A program made the position numbers and the translations under genes. Of a stretch of DNA of 64,000 nucleotides, positions 52,231 through 61,030 are shown piece by piece (positions within the stretch are counted from its first letter, which is position 1; every line of letters starts with the position of its first letter). Where the stretch lies: contig DFUT01000024.1 of NCBI GenBank assembly GCA_002381125.1, forward strand, positions 62,001-126,000, read 5' to 3'. The stretch comes from Bacteroidales bacterium UBA4179. GTDB taxonomy: Bacteria; Bacteroidota; Bacteroidia; Bacteroidales; Dysgonomonadaceae. A model generated the notes under the pieces. It searched no databases. It worked only from the letters and a program-made list of their open reading frames with translations, and had not been told where the DNA came from.

Positions 52231-53490
52231 ATGTTGTATTATTTTTTTGAATACTTGGAACAATTTGATTTTCCCGGAGCAGGTATGTTTCAATACGTAA
52301 CGTTTCGGTCTGCTATGGCGGCTTTGCTTGCGCTTTTTATTTCGATTTTTGCCGGCAAATTCATCATCCGATGGTTGCAGAAAAAACAGATTGGGGAAAC
52401 CATCCGTGATCTTGATCTGGAAGGGCAATACAGTAAACAAGGAACACCGACAATGGGAGGAATAATCATCATATTGTCTATTTTGCTTTCTATATTATTG
52501 TTTGGGAAACTGGAAAACATATATATCATTTTGTTGATTGTAAGTACGATATGGGTTGGCGCCCTTGGTTTTGCCGACGATTACATCAAAGTATTCAGAA
52601 AAGATAAAGAGGGAGTAAAGGGAAAATTCAAAGTAGTTGCACAAGTCGGCTTGGGATTGATTGTGGGATTGGTTATGTATTTAAGTCCGGATATCGTTGC
52701 CAGAGAGAATACCGAGATCCGCGTGAACAACGTTATTGAAAGTGTTCAATATGAGGAAAAAGCAGTAAAGACCACAAAAACAACCATTCCGTTTGTGAAA
52801 AACAACAACTTCGATTACCGTTGGTTGGTTTCTTTTATGGGTGATTTTGCCGATGAGGCGGTATGGGTAATTTTTGTGGTTGCCGTGATTCTTATTGTTA
52901 CCGCAGTTTCAAATAGCGCAAACCTGACGGACGGTTTGGATGGGTTGGCGGCGGGTTCGTCGGCAATCATCGGTGTGGCATTGGGTATATTGGCATATGT
53001 TTCGGGAAGGGTAGATTTTGCCTCTTATCTGAATATCATGTATATACCTGGAAGCGATGAGCTAATGGTTTTTGCAGCGGCTTTCGTGGGAGCTACCGTC
53101 GGATTTTTATGGTATAATGCCTATCCTGCCGAAGTGTTTATGGGCGATACGGGAAGTTTAACGTTGGGAAGCATCATAGGCGTGTTTGCCGTATTGATCC
53201 ATAAGGAATTGCTGCTTCCCATTTTATGTGGAGTCTTTTTTGTGGAAGCTTTGTCGGTAATTGTTCAAGTTACCTATTTTAAATATACAAAGAAAAAATA
53301 CGGTATCGGTAAACGGGTTTTTAAAATGACGCCATTGCATCATCATTTTCAAAAACCGGGAAATGCCGGCATCGATGCGCTTATTCAAAAACCCATTGCG
53401 CCTATTGCAGAGCCAAAAATCGTTACTCGTTTTTGGTTAATAGGAATAGTCTTGGCCGTATTTGCAGTGGCAACGCTCAAAATGCGGTAG
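52231..53490 (+). CDS. mraY: Phospho-MurNAc-pentapeptide transferase
   Basis: It transfers phospho-MurNAc-pentapeptide to undecaprenyl phosphate, making lipid I. It is 419 residues with about ten membrane spans. The signature residues are in GFADDYIKV (DDxxK), NLTDGLDGLA and FMGDTGSL, with the HHHFQ motif near the end. The extra ~50 residues over the E. coli enzyme lie in a polar loop at about 155-200 rich in Val/Lys/Thr, as in other Bacteroidota. Confidence 0.97.
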   Translation: MLYYFFEYLEQFDFPGAGMFQYVTFRSAMAALLALFISIFAGKFIIRWLQKKQIGETIRDLDLEGQYSKQGTPTMGGIIIILSILLSILLFGKLENIYIILLIVSTIWVGALGFADDYIKVFRKDKEGVKGKFKVVAQVGLGLIVGLVMYLSPDIVARENTEIRVNNVIESVQYEEKAVKTTKTTIPFVKNNNFDYRWLVSFMGDFADEAVWVIFVVAVILIVTAVSNSANLTDGLDGLAAGSSAIIGVALGILAYVSGRVDFASYLNIMYIPGSDELMVFAAAFVGATVGFLWYNAYPAEVFMGDTGSLTLGSIIGVFAVLIHKELLLPILCGVFFVEALSVIVQVTYFKYTKKKYGIGKRVFKMTPLHHHFQKPGNAGIDALIQKPIAPIAEPKIVTRFWLIGIVLAVFAVATLKMR

Positions 53491-53525
53491 TTGAAACGAT
53501 AGGATATAAATGAGAATGAAAAAAT

Positions 53526-54878
53526 ATGAATGACGATAAGCCGAAAAAATTTATGGTGATTCTTGGTGGAGGCGAAAGTGGGGTAGGTTCTGCCATTCTT
53601 GCCCGAACGAAAGGATTCGATGTGTTTTTGTCGGACAAGGGGAAATTGACCGATGAACATCGGCAAACACTGATCGATTATACGATCGATTTCGAAGAAG
53701 GGAAACATACGGAAGAAAAGATTTTTTTGGCCGATGAAATCGTAAAAAGCCCCGGAATACCCAATACCGCTCCTTTAATTCAGAAAATCAGAGCAAAAGG
53801 CATCCCTGTGATATCCGAAATCGAATTTGCAGGGCGTTATACCGATGCTAAAATGATATGCGTTACCGGTAGCAACGGAAAAACAACCACGGCCGGTCTT
53901 ATTTATCATATTTTACAATCGGCAGGATTGAATGTGGGCTTAGGCGGAAATATCGGGAAGAGTTTTGCCCGACAGGTAGCGGAAGAAAATTACGATTATT
54001 ATGTATTGGAGTTGAGTAGCTTTCAACTCGAGGATATGTATGATTTCAAAGTGGATATTGCGGTGCTGATGAACATTACCCCCGATCATCTCGATAGGTA
54101 CGATCACAACATGCAAAATTATGTGGATGCAAAAATGCGTATTATTCGCAATCAGACCTTTGATGATGCTTTTGTTTTTTGGGTGGATGATCCCATCGTG
54201 ACTCGTGAAATCGAGAAATTGAAGCCGCTTGCTTCACTCTATGGATTTAGTGAAACGAAACGTGAAAATTCTTGTGCATATACCGAGAACGATCAGATAT
54301 ATATAAATGTAAAAAACCACATGTTTACTATGGAACAGGAATTATTGGCTTTGCAGGGTACGCATAACTTGTACAATTCGCTTGCATCGGGTATCGTAGC
54401 CAAATTACTCGATATTACCGATGAAAATTTGCGCCGGTCGCTTAGTGATTTTCGTGGTGTGCCCCATCGGTTGGAAAAAGTGGCAACCGTGCGTGGGGTC
54501 CAATATATCAACGATTCAAAAGCGACCAATGTCAATTCGTGCTGGTATGCTTTGCAAAGTATGCGTTCAAAAGTGGTGCTTATTCTGGGTGGTACGGATA
54601 AGGGAAACGATTATTCGGAAATCGAAGATTTGGTGAAATCCAAAGTTCGGGCGTTGATTTTTTTAGGCGAAGACAACTCGAAACTCCATGCATTTTTCGA
54701 TGGTAAAGTTCCCGTAATAAAAGATGCCCATTCGATGGAAGAAGCGGTGAATGCAGCTTATCGATTGGCTGAAAAGGGCGATACGGTATTGTTGTCGCCA
54801 TGTTGCGCAAGTTTCGATCTTTTTAAAAATTATGAAGATCGGGGCGAGCAGTTTAAAGAATGTGTAAGAAGGCTTTAG
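53526..54878 (+). CDS. murD: UDP-MurNAc-L-alanine--D-glutamate ligase
   Basis: The second Mur ligase. It is 450 residues long. The N-terminal domain starts VILGGGESGVGSA. The ATP loop is GSNGKTTTAGLI (about 116-127), followed by GGNIGKSF and ELSSFQLE. The C-terminal part has NDSKATNVNS, GGTDKGNDY and SPCCASFDLFKNYEDRG, all typical. It lies six bases before ftsW. Confidence 0.97.
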   Translation: MNDDKPKKFMVILGGGESGVGSAILARTKGFDVFLSDKGKLTDEHRQTLIDYTIDFEEGKHTEEKIFLADEIVKSPGIPNTAPLIQKIRAKGIPVISEIEFAGRYTDAKMICVTGSNGKTTTAGLIYHILQSAGLNVGLGGNIGKSFARQVAEENYDYYVLELSSFQLEDMYDFKVDIAVLMNITPDHLDRYDHNMQNYVDAKMRIIRNQTFDDAFVFWVDDPIVTREIEKLKPLASLYGFSETKRENSCAYTENDQIYINVKNHMFTMEQELLALQGTHNLYNSLASGIVAKLLDITDENLRRSLSDFRGVPHRLEKVATVRGVQYINDSKATNVNSCWYALQSMRSKVVLILGGTDKGNDYSEIEDLVKSKVRALIFLGEDNSKLHAFFDGKVPVIKDAHSMEEAVNAAYRLAEKGDTVLLSPCCASFDLFKNYEDRGEQFKECVRRL

Positions 54879-54884
54879 TTTTTA

Positions 54885-56273
54885 ATGGATATGAATTCAT
54901 CAATGGAAATTCCCGAACTTTCTTCTACAAATGAAGCGAGAGAGAAAGAGGATACTGTTTTTGGGAAAATATTTAAAGGCGACAAGGTAATTTGGACTGT
55001 ATTTGTTATTCTGTGCGCAATTTCGCTGATAGAAGTTTTCAGTGCAACCAGCACCATTGTTTATCGCCAGCAGAATCCTTGGGGACCCATATTGCGTCAT
55101 GCTACTTTTCTTATCGGAGGAGTGGGTGTCATTCTTTTTATTCATAATGTTCCTTACCGGTATTTTTCGTCGTTGATTTTTGTTCTTCTGGCTTCTATCG
55201 TTTTGTTGATTCTGACTCCTTTTATAGGGACCACAGTGAATGATGCCGAGAGATGGATTTCCATTTTTGGATTTACTATTCAACCTTCGGAAATTGCCAA
55301 AATATCGTTAATCGGGACCATTGCGTTTTTGTTGAGCAAACAAAACGGTGATAATGATGTGGTTCTTTTTAAATGGATGATTGGGCTTACTGCCGTAGTA
55401 TGTGGGATTATCGCTTTTGATAATTTGTCGACGGCCGTTCTGCTGTTTGTTGTTTGCTATTTGCTCATGTTTATTGGGAAAGTAAAACTCATACGGCTGG
55501 TAAAGGTAGGACTGGCTGTGATTGGGCTGGTTGCTATTTTTGTCTTTTTCTTGAAAATAATTCCTGAAGATTGGACGCAAAAAGGAATTTTAAACAGAAC
55601 GGCTACTTGGAAAAATCGTATCGAAAATTTCACCACTCACAAGGAAGAAACGGAGGAGTCTTATTTTACGATAACCGATGAAAACTATCAGGTAGCCCAT
55701 GCAAAAATTGCCGTTTCCAATGGCGGACTTTTAGGCAAGTTTCCGGGAAACAGTACCGAACGCGATTTTTTACCCCAAGCTTATTCCGATTTTATTTATG
55801 CCATAATCATCGAGGAATTGGGTTTTTTAGGAGGTGTAGTTGTATTGTTGTTGTATGTAATTATCCTTATCCGTTCGGGCATGATTGCCAAAAAAGTCGA
55901 TAAGCTATTTCCCAAGTATTTGATTTTGGGATCGGCTTTGATTCTTTCTTTTCAGGCATTTATCAATATGGCGGTTGCCGTTAATCTGATTCCCGTAACC
56001 GGTCAGCCGCTGCCACTTATAAGTAGGGGAGGCACTTCAACCTTAATAACATGTGCTTATTTCGGAATTATTTTGAGTGCGGATCGTTTTGGATCGGCCA
56101 AAAAGAAAGAAGAAGATCTTGTCTCGGATGAGGATGAGGAGGGAAAAGAGAATAATGAAAATATTAACGATGGGGCGGATTTTGGGATGCAAGATTCGGG
56201 AGATCCATTTGAAATGAAAGAAAAAGTTGAATTTGAAATTTTCGTCTGTAATGATGAAGAATGGGAGACCTAG
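54885..56273 (+). CDS. ftsW: Septal peptidoglycan glycosyltransferase FtsW
   Basis: A SEDS-family polymerase working with FtsI. It is 462 residues long, with about nine to ten membrane spans after a ~45-residue polar N-terminus. The SEDS signature GQPLPLISRGGTSTL is near 365-380, and the catalytic Asp region lies in the large periplasmic loop. The last ~65 residues form a strongly acidic cytoplasmic tail (SDEDEEGKENNENINDG). Its final codons overlap the start of murG by 23 bases. Confidence 0.95.
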   Translation: MDMNSSMEIPELSSTNEAREKEDTVFGKIFKGDKVIWTVFVILCAISLIEVFSATSTIVYRQQNPWGPILRHATFLIGGVGVILFIHNVPYRYFSSLIFVLLASIVLLILTPFIGTTVNDAERWISIFGFTIQPSEIAKISLIGTIAFLLSKQNGDNDVVLFKWMIGLTAVVCGIIAFDNLSTAVLLFVVCYLLMFIGKVKLIRLVKVGLAVIGLVAIFVFFLKIIPEDWTQKGILNRTATWKNRIENFTTHKEETEESYFTITDENYQVAHAKIAVSNGGLLGKFPGNSTERDFLPQAYSDFIYAIIIEELGFLGGVVVLLLYVIILIRSGMIAKKVDKLFPKYLILGSALILSFQAFINMAVAVNLIPVTGQPLPLISRGGTSTLITCAYFGIILSADRFGSAKKKEEDLVSDEDEEGKENNENINDGADFGMQDSGDPFEMKEKVEFEIFVCNDEEWET

Positions 56274-57369
56274 GGTTATTATTGGTGGGGGTGGAACAGG
56301 TGGGCATGTTTTTCCTGCCATTTCCATAGCCAATGCCATAAAAAAACGATGGTACGATGCGGAAATTCTTTTCGTTGGGGCACAAGATCGCATGGAAATG
56401 GAACGGGTGCCGGCAGCGGGTTATCGAATTGTGGGACTTCCCGTTTCCGGTTTCGATCGCAAGCATTTGTTGAAGAATATCGTTGTGGCAATAAAATTGT
56501 TGAAAAGCATGTATATGGCAAATAAGATTATTGTCGATTTTAAGCCGGATGTAGTTGTCGGTGTCGGTGGATATGCCAGTGGTCCCATTTTGCGAGCTGC
56601 GGCATCGAAAGGTATTCCTACGCTTATTCAGGAACAAAACTCTTATCCGGGAGTAACCAATAAGATGTTGGCCGACAAAGCGGTCAAGATTTGTGTTGCT
56701 TATGAAGGTCTCGAGAAATATTTCCCAAAAGAAAAGATTGTCATAACCGGAAATCCTTGTCGGCAGGATCTAACGGTTTCGAAAGAAAACAGAAAGAAAG
56801 GAATTGAGTTTTTCCGTCTTGATCCCGAAAGGAAAACAATTCTATTGATTGGTGGCAGTCTCGGTGCGAAAACACTCAACGAGAGTGTTGTTTCGGCTTT
56901 CCCGAAAATTGAACGAGCAGATGATGTACAGGTTATCTGGCAATGTGGTAAATATTATTACGACAACATAAAGCAATTGCAGGCTGAGGGAAAAATTCCC
57001 TCGAATATTCGGTTATATGATTTTATTTCGCAGATGGATTATGCCTATTCGGTGGCCGATTTAATCATTTCGCGTGCGGGAGCAGGTTCCATATCCGAAT
57101 TTTGCCTGTTGGGAAAGCCTGTTATTTTGGTTCCTTCGCCCAATGTGGCCGAAGATCACCAGACAAAAAACGCGCAAGCATTGGTCGAAAAAGACGCTGC
57201 CATCATGATTGCCGATTCCGATGCACCTTCTTCTCTTTTTGATATGGCATTGGAAGTGGTCAGAGACGAGGAGCGATTGAAATCGTTGAGCAACAATATC
57301 GCTAAATTTGCACAACCGTATTCTGCAGATCGTATTGTCGACGAAATCGAAAAAATCATAGGGAAATGA
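56251..57369 (+). CDS. murG: Lipid II synthase (UDP-GlcNAc transferase MurG)
   Basis: It adds GlcNAc to lipid I at the inner membrane face. It is 372 residues from the ATG at 56251. An upstream in-frame TTG at 56227 would push the first beta strand too far in. VIIGGGGTGGHVFPA (about 9-23) is the first glycine loop, GVGGYASGPIL follows, and SRAGAGSISEF with the UDP-GlcNAc-binding E and Q-containing LLGKPVILVPSP block is intact. It overlaps ftsW upstream and murC downstream (ATGA). Confidence 0.96.
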   Translation: MMKNGRPRVIIGGGGTGGHVFPAISIANAIKKRWYDAEILFVGAQDRMEMERVPAAGYRIVGLPVSGFDRKHLLKNIVVAIKLLKSMYMANKIIVDFKPDVVVGVGGYASGPILRAAASKGIPTLIQEQNSYPGVTNKMLADKAVKICVAYEGLEKYFPKEKIVITGNPCRQDLTVSKENRKKGIEFFRLDPERKTILLIGGSLGAKTLNESVVSAFPKIERADDVQVIWQCGKYYYDNIKQLQAEGKIPSNIRLYDFISQMDYAYSVADLIISRAGAGSISEFCLLGKPVILVPSPNVAEDHQTKNAQALVEKDAAIMIADSDAPSSLFDMALEVVRDEERLKSLSNNIAKFAQPYSADRIVDEIEKIIGK

Positions 57370-58769
57370 ACGAAAGTTTGGAGCGATATTTCAATTGTTA
57401 CTTTATTGGAATTGGGGGTATAGGCATGAGCAACCTTGCCCGATATTTTTTGGCTGAAGGAAAGACGGTGGGAGGGTACGATCGTGTGCAGTCACCTTTA
57501 ACCGATGCCTTGACAAAAGAAGGTGCTTTTATTCATTATGAGGATAATATCGATGCTGTTCCCCAACAATTCTTCGATAAGGAACGGACGTTGATCGTTT
57601 ATACCCCTGCCGTTCCTTCCAATCATTCGGAACTGAATTTTTTCCGTTCGGAAGGTTTTATGGTGATGAAACGCGCACAGGTTTTGGGCGAGATTTCCAA
57701 GATGAGCGATGCGATATGCATTTCCGGCACCCACGGTAAAACAACGGTCTCGAGCATGATTGCCCACCTATTGCGGCAGTCGCATGTCGATTGCAATGCG
57801 TTTCTGGGAGGGATCTCGAAAAATTACAATAGCAACTTGATTTTATCGGACAAAAGCCGCATTACGGTGGTGGAGGCCGATGAATACGATCGTTCTTTCC
57901 ATTGGTTGCAACCATGGATCGGCATCATTACCTCGGCCGATCCCGACCATTTGGATATTTACGGTACTCCAGAGGCTTACAGGGAGAGTTTCGAAATATT
58001 TACATCGCTTATTCGCTCCGGCGGATATTTGATTTTAAAAAAGGATATTGCCGTGATGCCCCGTTGTGAATCGACGGTTCGTGTTTTTACCTATTCCGAG
58101 AACAGCGGCGATTTTCATGCTGAAAATATTCGTATCGGAAATGGAGAGATCGTGTTTGATTTTGTTTCGCCTTTTGGTGTTGTAGCCGACGTTCAATTGG
58201 GCGTTCCCATGAAAATCAATATCGAGAACGCTGTAGCATCAATTGCGGCTGCAATGCTTGCGGGAGTCACGCCGGATGAGGCACGCGAAGCCATGCAGAC
58301 CTTTGCCGGTACAAAGCGTCGGTTCGATATCCGAATAAAAACGGATGAAATCGTTTTTATTGATGATTATGCACATCATCCGAAAGAATTGGCCGAATCC
58401 ATCGATTCGATCAAAGCCTTGTATCCCACAAAGAAAATAACGGGGGTTTTTCAACCTCATCTTTATACGCGTACTCGGGATTTTGCCGATGATTTTGCTC
58501 GGAGTCTTTCCAAGCTGGACGAAGTAATTCTGCTCGATATTTATCCTGCACGAGAAGAACCCATTGAAGGGGTGACATCGGAGATTATTTTCAATAAAAT
58601 TACAACGGATAACAAAGTAATGTGTCATAAATCGGATCTTCATACTCTATTGAAGAGTAGAGATATCGAAGTATTGGTAACGTTGGGTGCAGGCGATATC
58701 GATCGACTTTTACCCGATATCGATAAGCTCCTGAGAGAGAAATTGAAGAGAAGGGATGCGGTATCGTAA
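57366..58769 (+). CDS. murC: UDP-MurNAc--L-alanine ligase
   Basis: The first Mur ligase. It is 467 residues long. The N-terminal Rossmann loop is GIGGIGMSNLARY (about 14-26). The ATP loop is SGTHGKTTVSSMI (about 119-131), then VEADEYDRSF. FIDDYAHHPKEL and FQPHLYTRT are in the C-terminal part. It is coupled to murG by a four-base overlap. A 50-base gap carrying a promoter-like element separates it from ftsQ. Confidence 0.97.
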   Translation: MNESLERYFNCYFIGIGGIGMSNLARYFLAEGKTVGGYDRVQSPLTDALTKEGAFIHYEDNIDAVPQQFFDKERTLIVYTPAVPSNHSELNFFRSEGFMVMKRAQVLGEISKMSDAICISGTHGKTTVSSMIAHLLRQSHVDCNAFLGGISKNYNSNLILSDKSRITVVEADEYDRSFHWLQPWIGIITSADPDHLDIYGTPEAYRESFEIFTSLIRSGGYLILKKDIAVMPRCESTVRVFTYSENSGDFHAENIRIGNGEIVFDFVSPFGVVADVQLGVPMKINIENAVASIAAAMLAGVTPDEAREAMQTFAGTKRRFDIRIKTDEIVFIDDYAHHPKELAESIDSIKALYPTKKITGVFQPHLYTRTRDFADDFARSLSKLDEVILLDIYPAREEPIEGVTSEIIFNKITTDNKVMCHKSDLHTLLKSRDIEVLVTLGAGDIDRLLPDIDKLLREKLKRRDAVS

Positions 58770-58794
58770 ATTTTCATGGTTTCATTTTAAAGTG

Positions 58795-58802
58795 TAACTT
58801 TG
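58795..58802 (+). promoter_or_regulatory. -7 element immediately upstream of ftsQ
   Basis: TAACTTTG fits TAnnTTTG and ends 17 bases before the ftsQ ATG. At the -33 position (19-base spacing) the sequence is TTC rather than TTG. It suggests an internal promoter giving ftsQ-ftsA-ftsZ extra transcription with a very short leader. Confidence 0.4.
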
Positions 58803-58819
58803 TAATCATATAGCCTCGA

Positions 58820-59551
58820 ATGAAGAAATTTCTGATCATATTGGCTTCGTTGTCGATAATGGGATACCTGGCTTTCGTGGTTTTTTATTTTTGGGATTCA
58901 TCGCGAAATCAAGAATGCAATTGTTTTGAGGTTGTTGTAAAAAATAGTGCAAAAACACAGTTTGTGCATGCCGAAGATATCGTACAATTGATAAAAAGCA
59001 AAGATTTGTATCCGGTTGGAAAACGAATGGATGAAGTGAATACGCTTGATATTCAGCATGCAATTATGACCAATAAACTCGTGAAATCGGCCGAGGTATA
59101 TTCCACGTCGAACGGTTCGATTATAGCAAATATTTACCAACGAAATCCTATTTTGCGTGTGATTTCTGATACCGAAGGTCATTTTTATGTCGATAAAAAT
59201 CGAGAGATCATGCCGACTTCGAGCCGTTTCACCGTGCATGTTCCCATTGCGACAGGCAATATAAGCGAAGAGTTTGCCAAAGATAAATTGTATGATTTTG
59301 CCAAATTTCTCTACGAAAATTCCGAATGGGATGCGTGGATAGAGCAAATTGTGGTAAAAAAGAACGAAAGAGTGGAATTGATTCCTCGAGTGGGGGATTT
59401 TCGTATCATTTTAGGAACTTTGGATAATTATCCTGCCAAATTGGCGAAATTTGCACTTTTCGCCAAGAATGGACTTAACGTTGTGGGATGGAATCGCTAT
59501 TCCGAAATCAATCTTTCATTCGATAATCAGGTAGTATGCACAAAAAAATAA
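58820..59551 (+). CDS. ftsQ: Cell division protein FtsQ
   Basis: A 243-residue bitopic division protein. A short N-terminus and one membrane helix (about 4-25) are followed by a POTRA-like domain (about 35-110; VHAEDIVQLIKSKDLYPVG) and a C-terminal FtsQ beta domain (about 112-240). The sequence is divergent, as usual in Bacteroidota, and the call is secured by the murC-ftsQ-ftsA order. Confidence 0.9.
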   Translation: MKKFLIILASLSIMGYLAFVVFYFWDSSRNQECNCFEVVVKNSAKTQFVHAEDIVQLIKSKDLYPVGKRMDEVNTLDIQHAIMTNKLVKSAEVYSTSNGSIIANIYQRNPILRVISDTEGHFYVDKNREIMPTSSRFTVHVPIATGNISEEFAKDKLYDFAKFLYENSEWDAWIEQIVVKKNERVELIPRVGDFRIILGTLDNYPAKLAKFALFAKNGLNVVGWNRYSEINLSFDNQVVCTKK

Positions 59552-59560
59552 TTTGATTTT

Positions 59561-59636
59561 CTCATGTAAAAATGAGTAAATCGGTAAAACAAAAGTGAGT
59601 ATCGGAACGTTTGATAAAGAAACGATCCGATGTTCC
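59561..59636 (+). promoter_or_regulatory. Stem-loops between ftsQ and ftsA
   Basis: A small hairpin CTCAT (59561-59565)/ATGAG (59572-59576) is followed by a larger one. ATCGGAACGTTT (59601-59612) pairs with AAACGATCCGAT (59620-59631): 11 of 12 positions paired, one A-A mismatch, seven-base loop. GGAAC (59604-59608) can alternatively pair with GTTCC (59632-59636), so two mutually exclusive folds exist 18 bases before the ftsA start. Confidence 0.5.
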
Positions 59637-59653
59637 ATCATTTATAGTAAAGT

Positions 59654-60991
59654 ATGATACAGTCAGATTCAGGATTTATAGCGGCCATTGATTTGGGAAC
59701 TTCCAAAATTACCGGTGTTGTTGGGCGAAAGAACGAAAACAATGTTATCTCTGTATTGGCTTGCGAAACTATCCCGTCCGATCGATGTATTCGTCGCGGG
59801 GTAGTTTACAATATAGAAGAAACAGGTGCTAAGGTTCGTAAGTTGATCAATTTACTTGAAAACAAACTTGGCAGGAAAATCGGTAAAGTGTATGTTCCTA
59901 TAGCGGGACAATCGTTGCGTTCTGTCGATTTCAGAGAGAGAATGCAACTTTCTTCTTCAGGAATTGTAACGACGGAGATTATAGCACAACTTCACAAGGA
60001 AGCGGCAAAATACCATCCCGAAATGGCCGGGCGATACGCTATTGCCGATGTGGAATATTTTTTAGATGGGAAACCCGAGAAAAATCCTGTCGGCATTACA
60101 TGCTCCGTCATCGAAGCCAATTACAAGATGATTGTTGGGCGCCCCAACATCATTGCAAACATACAAAAGAGCATTCGCGATAGAGCCCAAGTGGATATTG
60201 CCGGTTATACCGTTGGCGCATTGGCGTCGGCTTCAATTGCATTGAATGAAGAGAAAAAGGAATTGGGATGTGCTTTTATCGATTTTGGCGGGGGAACCAC
60301 GACTTTGTCGATATATAAGGGAGGCATTTTGCGAAGGATGGTGGTTGTTCCTTTTGGAGGACGCACAATTACAAAAGATATTTGCGAACTGAATTTCATA
60401 GAAAGCGATGCCGAACAGTATAAGATCAAATTCGGGAAAGCGCACGACAATCAAGATAATTTGCTTTCTTCTCCGTTTTTCTCAAAACCGGATATCGATT
60501 TGGTAGAGCTGAATAAAGTAATCAGGATGCGGCTCGATGAAATTGTGGCCAATGTTAAGGAACAAATCGTATTGTCGGGGTATGACGGGCAGTTGGGGGC
60601 AGGCATTGTGATGACCGGTGGTGCTTCACAATTGAAAAATTTGGATATTTATCTCACCGAAAAGTTGAAAATGCCGGTTCGGCTAGCGTCTGCCAAAAAG
60701 TCGTATATCAACAATTTTCCGGAATTGGCAGGTGACCCGTCGTTAACATGTGTATTGGGATTGTTGCGTTTTGGAACCGAAGATTGCGAGAAAAAGCCGG
60801 TTACTCAAACAACGGGAGAGGAAACATTGGAGGGAGAACCGGATTTTTCCGCAAATACAAGTGACCAAAAGCAAAAAGGAGATAAAAAGAAACCCGATAA
60901 AAACAAAGAAGTGAAAAAACGGGCAGATAGTTTTTTTTCCCGAATGGGGGACATTCTTGGAGAAATGTTTTCCGAGGACGAAAATAAATAA
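59654..60991 (+). CDS. ftsA: Cell division protein FtsA
   Basis: An actin-like ATPase that tethers FtsZ to the membrane. It is 445 residues long. The phosphate-1 loop is AIDLGTSKITGVVG (about 10-23). FIDFGGGTTTLSIYKGG is phosphate 2 and GIVMTGGASQL is the adenosine motif. After a Lys-rich linker (about 375-425), the C-terminus ends in an amphipathic helix (SFFSRMGDILGEMFSED) suited for membrane binding. It precedes ftsZ by 39 bases. Confidence 0.97.
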   Translation: MIQSDSGFIAAIDLGTSKITGVVGRKNENNVISVLACETIPSDRCIRRGVVYNIEETGAKVRKLINLLENKLGRKIGKVYVPIAGQSLRSVDFRERMQLSSSGIVTTEIIAQLHKEAAKYHPEMAGRYAIADVEYFLDGKPEKNPVGITCSVIEANYKMIVGRPNIIANIQKSIRDRAQVDIAGYTVGALASASIALNEEKKELGCAFIDFGGGTTTLSIYKGGILRRMVVVPFGGRTITKDICELNFIESDAEQYKIKFGKAHDNQDNLLSSPFFSKPDIDLVELNKVIRMRLDEIVANVKEQIVLSGYDGQLGAGIVMTGGASQLKNLDIYLTEKLKMPVRLASAKKSYINNFPELAGDPSLTCVLGLLRFGTEDCEKKPVTQTTGEETLEGEPDFSANTSDQKQKGDKKKPDKNKEVKKRADSFFSRMGDILGEMFSEDENK

Positions 60992-61030
60992 TCGATTGGT
61001 AATGAAAAAACACAAGTAGAGGAATTTAGT

